From contig CM037861.1 in assembly GCA_021292105.1 (NCBI GenBank), positions 34,688,172 through 34,752,171 on the forward strand: 64,000 nt of DNA, written 5' to 3'. Numbering within the stretch: position 1 is the first letter of the stretch; the number at the start of each line of letters is the position of its first letter. The notes under the pieces were generated by a model. It was not told the DNA's origin. It saw only the letters and a program-made list of their open reading frames with translations, and made no database searches. The stretch comes from Anadara kagoshimensis. Lineage: Eukaryota > Mollusca > Bivalvia > Arcoida > Arcidae. The position numbers were made by a program, and so were the translations under genes. Positions 29,101-38,100 of this stretch are shown here, piece after piece.

Positions 29101-32100
29101 CAAACCATTAACATGAGGTCATATGTAGCCGATTCAAGATGTATCTGTGTATCAATGTCATTGCACTATGGTGGCACCCACAGCTCACCTTGGTTTTCAA
29201 ATACAGAGAAAACTTATTGGGAATATAATTATAAATACATTTGTCCTAACTTTATTCATCAACACTTTTATTACCTCAAAGAACAAAATGGACAAAACGG
29301 AAAAGAATATCTCAGACGTGAACATCAATGTTTTGTTTTCAGAATTTGGTGCACCAGCCACCATTACAAACATTTTAAATTGAAGCAAAACAACAGGAAA
29401 ATTTTTCACTTTTTCACTTATAACCTTAACACTGCTATAAAATGTTTTTTTATCAATTTTTAAAACTTTACATTAATCAAAGTACTGAAGGTACTGAAGC
29501 ATCAGCTAAACTGAGCAATTTGATAAAAAAAAATGTGCACTTGAAACTGAGATTTGTCTAATTAATCAGTAACAAATGAAAATCATGCAAATAATAGATA
29601 CTGTGATCGGGAAGCCTCTAACAACAAGTCTGCTTTTTATGCAAGTTGTTAGGTTCTAACACATCAATATGTTACAATGGTCAAAATGGACACGCCACAC
29701 AATGTTTATTGATTGAGTAAACTAAGTAATTCTTATAAATATAAATTTTCAATCTTTCAAAAATCAAGAGAGGCTACAATTGACCCAACCCCAAATCTGA
29801 GTGAAATATCTCAAGCGTAACGGAAAAAAGTCCAGAGAAACCATCATTTTGATAAAATTCACAAAGTGAAAGGGGCATAACTCCACTAAAACGCATTAGT
29901 AGAACCCATGTCATGACTATCACCACCACCATTATCTAATCATTATCAGAAATCCTCATGTCACATCATTAATGTGGTTACATCATCATCATCATAGCTC
30001 TTTGTGTCACATAATCATCATGGTGACATCATTATCATTATTGGCAGCAGTACTGATTGTCATCACCATCATCATCATCATGTCACATCATCGTCAACAT
30101 GAAAACATTGGCTTTATCATCATCATCATCATCATTTATCATCATCATCATTGTGAATTATTATCATCATTATCGACAGCAGCAGAACTGAATGTCATCA
30201 TCATCATCATCATCATCATCACCATGTCTTCATCATCATCATCATCATCATACTATCGACAGCAGTACTGAATGTCATCATTATCACGATCATCATCATC
30301 GGCAAAAATAAAACTCATGTCACCACAATAATAATCATCATAGTCCCTCATGTCACACTGTCATCATCACCATCAGCATTCATCATCATCATTGGCAGCA
30401 GCAGAGCTTATTTTCATCACCATCATCACTATCATCTTCAACACGATAATCATTATCATCATCAGCATCAACAGAACTCATGTCATCACCATCATCATCA
30501 TCATCATATCTTCTCATGTCACATTATCATCATCATCATGTCTCTTAATGTCACATCATTATCATCATCATGTCACATCATCATCAACATGAAAACATTG
30601 GCTTTATTATCATCAACTTCATATCTCCTCATGGTGACACCATCATCGTCATCATCAACATCATATCTCCTCATGTCACATCATCATCATCATATTTCCT
30701 CATGTCACATCATCATCGTCATATCTCTTCATGTCACATCATCATCATCATCATCATATCTCCTCATGTTACATTATCATCATCATCATCATATCTCCTA
30801 ATGTCACATCATCATCATGTCACATCATCATCAACATGAAGACATTGGCTTTATCATCATCATCTTCATATCTCCTCATGGTGACATCATCATCATCATA
30901 TCTCCTCATGTCACATCATCATCATGGTGACATCATCATCCTCATATCTCCTCATGTCACATCATCATCATCATCATCATCATCATATTTCCTCATGTCA
31001 CATCTCTTCATGTTACATCATCATCATCATATCACCTCATGTTACATTATCATCATGGCGACATCATCATCGGCAGCAGCAGAACTAAACGTCACCATCA
31101 TCATCATTATTGTCATCATCTTCATCAGATCATCATGCCATATCATCATCGACATAGTTTCATCATCACATAAAAACATAGCACTGCCGTGCTGTTGAAC
31201 GGCGTAGTTGGGAAAATGGTGTTGTGGCAAGACAGAATATAACCGATCTATGCATAGTGCGACGAATGTTTTTTGGAAAAAGAAACAATGTACCAAACCA
31301 TGTATTGCTAAATTAAATGGTAGAAAATAATAATTTCATAAATATATGAAAGAGACAACCAGGGGTTTGATCTATGCATAGTGTGACGGATGTTTTTTGG
31401 AAAAAGAAACAATGTACCAAACCATGTATTGCTAAATTAAATGGTAGAAAATAATAATTTCATAAATATATGAAAGAGACAATCAGTAATTAAAATTTAA
31501 TAAAGTCGTACCCGATCGTTTTGTCATTTCAGATAGAAAGACAGTAGAGTTTTGCAGACCCTACTGTCGCTATGAGGGGGGTACATTCTAGCGGTTGTAT
31601 GTAACTGGATCATTTGCTGTTAAATCTGGGTTTTAATAAACTGCTGATTATCACTAACAATATTCCTGTTTCATGTTAATGGTGAAGTATTTAAAATCCA
31701 CATGTGGTCATTTGCACACAACACTGTACGAATTATCTCCCTTTCACGAAAGTGAAATCTAATCGATAAACAGTTTTAAAATATGACACAATTGCCTCAA
31801 CATCAAAATATGTTATCATACCCTTCAAAATAAATTTAAATTACCGTAGATTTCATGAAGAATTAATTAAATCAACCTGCCATTGCTGTTTATTTCATAA
31901 AAAGTTATGAATTTACATCATAGGACGCTAACCTCTTGGACTACTTTTTATTGTAAACACGAGATCAGTTCGCCAAATTGCAGAAATTATTGGATGCATC
32001 CCGTCGCAATATTTTACTAGATTCCGAAATGTATTCCGAAAATTTATTCCGAATGTGCATATGTAACCAAATGCATTACCCGTCTCAGAATACATATCTC

Positions 32101-35100
32101 ACAATAAAACAGATATATTTGTTTCACGCTCATTTACCAGGCGCACTATTTCCATGTGTACTCATATCTTATAATTTCATCGCAAAGAAGCCCGATATCT
32201 TGGAAGAAAGCGATAGCAAAGTAAGCGTTCACTATCGTGAAACGCTGTACAAAAACCTTTCACCATGACCAGCTATTTTCCTTGATTTGCAATTGACACA
32301 TTAACTTGTTTTCCTCTCCATTGTTGAAGTCATTAATTTTATTCATTGAATTCACAATTAATTTGAAAAAAAAAATGAAAATAAAAATAAAACCTTTGTT
32401 TTAGAGATAATTTAAATGAATTTAAAATTATTGTTGAATATATATAAATTGTCCAAGTGAGCTTCAAAAGCCTGGTTTAAACCATCCTGACGAAATCCTC
32501 ACAGTCTGAATTAAAGCACTGTAAAGGGGTGCAAGTCAAAACGTAACCTTTCCAAAATGTAACTTTTAAATTGTTTAATAAAAAAGGTTACGTTTTGGTG
32601 GTTACGTTTTGGAAAGGTTACGATTTGACTTGCCCCCCTTTACAGTGCTTTAATTCAGACTGTGAGGATTTCATTATAACCATCTTCTTATTAATGGATT
32701 AATTATCAAGTGACCACCAGGATTTAATGAATTAAATGTAAGGTAAGAATAACACAATCTCAGACTTTGCATTTTCTCTGTGCACTAATTTAAAATAAGG
32801 TAACGTGTATGTTTTAAAACTGAAATCCCCATAATAATTAACGCTCAACTCGGTCGTAATTTTCAATTGATGTGAAAGAAAACAAAAAATTATATATTTA
32901 GATCGCAGATGTAAAAATATTTGTTTACATACGGGCCAGTTTAACAAATTATGTCAGACGGACATGTGAGTAGCTGATCCTAATATTTTCTAGATCTAGT
33001 CAATATTTTATAAACAGATGATGTGAAAATAAAGTATTTATTGCTGAAAATGAAATTATAGCCGTTTTCTGTTGTTTCATTGGTATATTTTCTATAATTT
33101 ATTTTCAATTAACACGGGGTCAAAATATTTTTCGTTCTGGTGCAGTTTCACCTCATATGTTTTTCAACAACACCGCTAAACCCATATGTGTTTGACAATC
33201 AATTTTTAAAAATATATATAATTTATCACCAAATGTGATCCATGTTTATAGTTTTTCTTCCGTAAAACGATCATGTATTTATTTTTAAATCTATCCATTT
33301 TATGTTGATTCTTTATAATAAATATTTTGGAACAGGGTTTTTCCCATATTCCAAATTTTCATTTTCAAGACAATATCGACTGTGAAAATTAAAATTGGTT
33401 TCGACACTGATAGCTGTGAATATATTTGTGTTGATTATAATCTTTATTCAACTTAAAATACTGTTTATAGAGCATATTTTGTGTTTATTTATCGATGTCA
33501 CTTAGCGTAAATTTAAAAATCCAAAATGGCGGCGACTGTTAACAACCACATGTAGGTCAAAAAGAAGAATGTCGGTGTGAACTGACAAGATCGTCATTTT
33601 TGTTGGCTTTTCCGAGGGGCTTATACTTCATGGGTTTTTATGATTTTCGTAAAATAATCATACAAAAGTGAAGAATTAAAATGTATATACAGCAAAAAAA
33701 TTATGGACTATACACGTATGAATACATTTCAGATCGGCATTCTGTTCAACTTTGTGTACATGATGAAAACATTGCCTTCGTAACTTTCCGGGAGACCCAA
33801 TCACTCAGATTAGAGTTTATACATACCTGGGATACCGTATATGGAATTTCCCGTAATTTCAGTCGAAACGAAGAATTTGATTGGCTGTCAAGGTGAAATG
33901 AGAGCAGCGCAAAATACAAAACAATCCAACGATCGCTATAAAGCATTCAGCATGGCTGATGCTTTAAAAACTTGGTTCAAAGTAAACTTCATGTGCTTTC
34001 AGTTCCGACGTTTTGGTGACGCTGTAATCAGCAGAGTCACTGAACAGGGAATATGCATGGTGTCAATATTATCTTAAACATATTGTGTACATAGTTGGGG
34101 GGGGGGCATCGTTGCATAGTTAGACAGATGGTGTTTTTAAAAAGAAACAAGAGGCCCATGGGCCTGATACGCTCACCTGATAACTAATGGCTAGCTGATA
34201 GATTTAAAGAAAACATAAATACTAAACCCCAATGACTTTTTTTTTCATCATGATAACTGTTGTATCAATACCTACAACATTCTAGTATACATGCCTATAC
34301 AAAAAGTTAATAGTTTTCAAGGTAATTAACCATTTCAGTATTGTTTCACATCTGTGACCTTGACCTTGGAACCCATGACCTTTTTCTATACATCAAAATG
34401 ATCATTGAATCGATACCTACAATTCTAATATACATGCCTATACAAAAAGTTTATAGTTTTCGAGATAATTACCATTTCAGTATTGTTTCACATCTGTGAC
34501 CTTGACCTTTGAACCCATGACCTTTTTCTATACATCAAAATGATTGTTGTATCAATACCTACAACATTCTAATATACATGCCTATACAAAAAGTTTATAG
34601 TTTTCGAGATAATTAACCATTTCGGTATTGTTTCGCATCTGTGACCTTGACCTTTGAACCCATGACCTTTTTCTGTACATCAAAATGATCGTTGTATCAA
34701 TATCTACAACATTCTAATATACATGCCTATACAAAAAGTTTATAGTTTTCGAGATAATTAACCATTTCAGTATTGTTTCACATCTGTGACCTTGACCTTT
34801 GAACCCATGACCTTTTTCTATACATCAAAATGATTGTTGTATCAATACCTACAACATTCTAATATACATGCCTATACAAAATGTTTATAGTTTTCGAGAT
34901 ATTTAACCATTTAGGTATTGTTTCGCATCTGTGACCTTGACCTTTGAACCCATGACCTTTTTCTATACATCAAAATGATTGTTGTATCAATACCTACAAC
35001 ATTCTATTATACATGCCTATACAAAAAGTTTATAGTTTTCGAGATAATTAACCATTTCGGTATTGTTTCACATCTGTGACCTTGACCTTTGAACCCATGA

Positions 35101-38100
35101 CCTTTTTCTATACATCAAAATGATCTTTGTATCAATACCTACAACATTCTAATATACATGCCTATACAAAAAGTTTATAGTTTTCGAGATAATTAACCAT
35201 TTCGGTATTGTTTCGCATCTGTGACCTTGACCTTTGAACCTATGACCTTTTTCTATACATCAAAATGATCGTTGTATCAATACCTACAACATTCTAATAT
35301 ACATGCCTATACAAAAAGTTTATAGTTTTCGAGATAATTAACCATTTCGGTATTGTTTCACATCTGTGACCTTGACCTTTGAACCCATGACCTTTTTCTA
35401 TACATCAAAATGATCGTTGTATCAATACCTACAACATTCTAATATACATGCCTATACAAAATGTTTATAGTTTTCGAGATAATTAACCATTTCTGTATTG
35501 TTTCGCATCTGTGACCTTGACCTTTGAACCCATGACCTTTTTCTATACATCAAAATGATCGTTGTATCAATACCTACAACATTCTAATATACATGCCTAT
35601 ACAAAAAGTTTATAGTTTTCGAGATAATAATTATAATCAGAGGTAAAAAAAATTAGGTCACGACCTTCACAATTGACCTTGACCTCATTTGAAGATACTA
35701 ACAAGAAGATGTCAAAACTGAAAACCCCATGTCATTATCTGGTCAAATAGTCAAGTTATAACAATTTGAAGCTATTTTACGATTTTTTCAAAATTTGACG
35801 CAAAAACGCGTAACCTATTTTTTATCCGAATTTTACAAAATGAACAAACTATAGGCTTAAGACCCTAGAGAAGTCAAATATCACATCAGATTTTTTCTCC
35901 AATCAGTACTTTCGGAGAAGAAGATTTTTTAAGATTTTTGCACCCCTAGGTCACCTTGACCTAGTTATGGTAGCCATGGCAACGCCACGAACAAATCTGA
36001 ATTGCACCGGCCCATATATACTTCTGACAAAGTTTCATTAAAAAACTGTCCGGTAGTTTCAGAGGAGAAGTCGAAAATAGGTGTTAACGACGCACACACG
36101 CACATACACACGCTGCGCTATGCCATAAGCTCACATGACCTTCGGTCAGGTGAGCTAAAAAGTGTACCAAACCATGTATTGCTCAGTAAAAAACAACAGG
36201 AAATAATAATTCCATAAATATATGAAAAAGACGATCATAATTGTTTTATCAATTGTACCATCAGGATCGATTGTTGTTTGTCATTTTGGATAAAGAGAAA
36301 GTAGAGGTTTTGCAAACCCGACCACTGCTTTAGGAGGTTCATTCTAGCAGTTGTATGTAACTGGATAATTTGCTGTATATGTCTGGTTTTTAAAAAACTG
36401 CTGATTATCATTCACAATATTCCCGTTTCATTACTTCCGAAGTTTGCACATTGCACTGTACGATTTATCTCCCTTTCACGGAAGTCAAATGTAATCGATA
36501 AATAAGTTTTAAAATGTAGCAGAGTACCGCAATACCAAAATACTTTATTATACCCTTTAAAATAAATTCAAATTACAGTAGATTTCATAAAGAATTAGTT
36601 AAATCTACCTGTCATTGCTGTTTATTTCATAAAAAGTTATGACTTTACATGGTAGGACGCAAACTTCCTGGACTACTTTTTATTGTATTTACGAGATCAG
36701 TTCGCCAGATTGCACAAATTTTCAAATGCATCCCGTCACAATATATTACTAGATTCTGAAATATATTCCGGAAATTTATTCCAAATGTGCATATGTAACA
36801 AAATGCATTACCCGTTTTAGAATACATATCTCATAATAAAACAGATACATTTCCTTCACTTTTATTTACCAGGCGCACTATTTCCATGCGTACTAATCTC
36901 ATAGAACAGAAGCCCGATCTTGGCAGAAAGTGATTGCAAAGTACGCGTTCACTATCGTGAAATGACGTACAAAAACCATTTAAGGCTTTTTCAGATAATT
37001 AACTATTTGTATTTCAGTATTCTTTTGCATCTGTGACCTTGACCTTTGAATCCATGGCCTTCATATATACGTCAAAATGATTGTTGCACCAATTCCTACA
37101 ATAATCTAATATACATACCTATACAGTGTTTTTCCTCAAGAGCTGGTAACAGGCAGATTTGACACCTAAAACTCTAATTGGCTGGTTAGAATTTATAAAA
37201 TTTCCTTCAGAACACATGAAAATTGTTTTCAGCCTAGGCGTCCTCCTTTGACGCCTTGCCTGTTGGATAAGTCAATCTACCTCCTGCTAAAAATTTAGGG
37301 AAATAACTGCCTATACAAACATTTGATAGTTTTCAAGATAATTTATCATTTCGGTATTGCTTTTGCATCTTTGATCTTGACCTTTGTCTTTGAATCCATG
37401 ACCTTCATCTATACATTAAAATGATTTTTGTTTCAATACCTACAACATTCTAAAATACATACCTATACAACTATACAATATGTTATTAGTTTTGAAGATA
37501 ATTTACCATTTCCTTATTCGTTCCATTTGTGACCTTGACTTAAACCCGATTTTAATCTATATATCAAAATGATTGTTACATCTATACAAATAATATTCTA
37601 GTAAACATTCCTATACAAAAAGTTTATACTTTTCCAGATAATTTACAAAATGAAACCCAAATAACAATTATAATAAACCATTTCAGTTTCTTATCACATC
37701 TGTGACCTTGACCTTTGAAATGCCAATGACCTTCATCTACATATCAAAAATTGTATAGATACCAAAAATATTCCAATAAACATGCACATACAGAAAGTTT
37801 ATAGGTTTCCAGATAATTAACAATTTCAGAACTGATTTGCATATGTTACCTTGACCTTGTAACCCATGATCTTTTTACTATACAGCAAAATGATTGCATC
37901 AGCCCATATAAACTTCAGACCAAGTTTCATTGCAATCTGTCAGGCAGTTTTGGAGCAGTCGAAAATAGGTATAAATGACACAAACACACACACACACTTT
38001 GTGCTATGCCATTACCACACAATCTGTTACACATGTTAATATAGTTAACTTCCCAGAGTTCTATTTTTAAGAATTTGAACAAAAGTGGTAATTAATAAAG

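Larger units (their letters stand above)
34105..36982. repeat. Segmental duplication, copy 2 (carries an element insertion)
   Basis: Flanks 34105-34150 and 36162-36982 match copy 1 at 31245-32266 across the junction. The intervening 34151-36161 is a full mobile element absent from copy 1. The paralogues differ by many substitutions and small gaps, so the duplication is old. Confidence 0.88.

Noticed and set aside
28957-29463. 168-codon plus-strand frame
   Set aside because: Low-complexity AT-rich composition, overlaps a repeat tail, no domain visible.
29972-31296. Ser/His/Ile-rich open frames
   Set aside because: Translation of (ATC)n-type repeats in several frames; no real protein features.
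31978-32268. 96-codon frame as a gene
   Set aside because: The paralogous copy at 36710-36980 has stops in this frame and the sequence has no recognisable motif.
33523-33540. Alternative UCP4 promoter at a YY1-like motif
   Set aside because: A single motif with no first exon or other promoter evidence.
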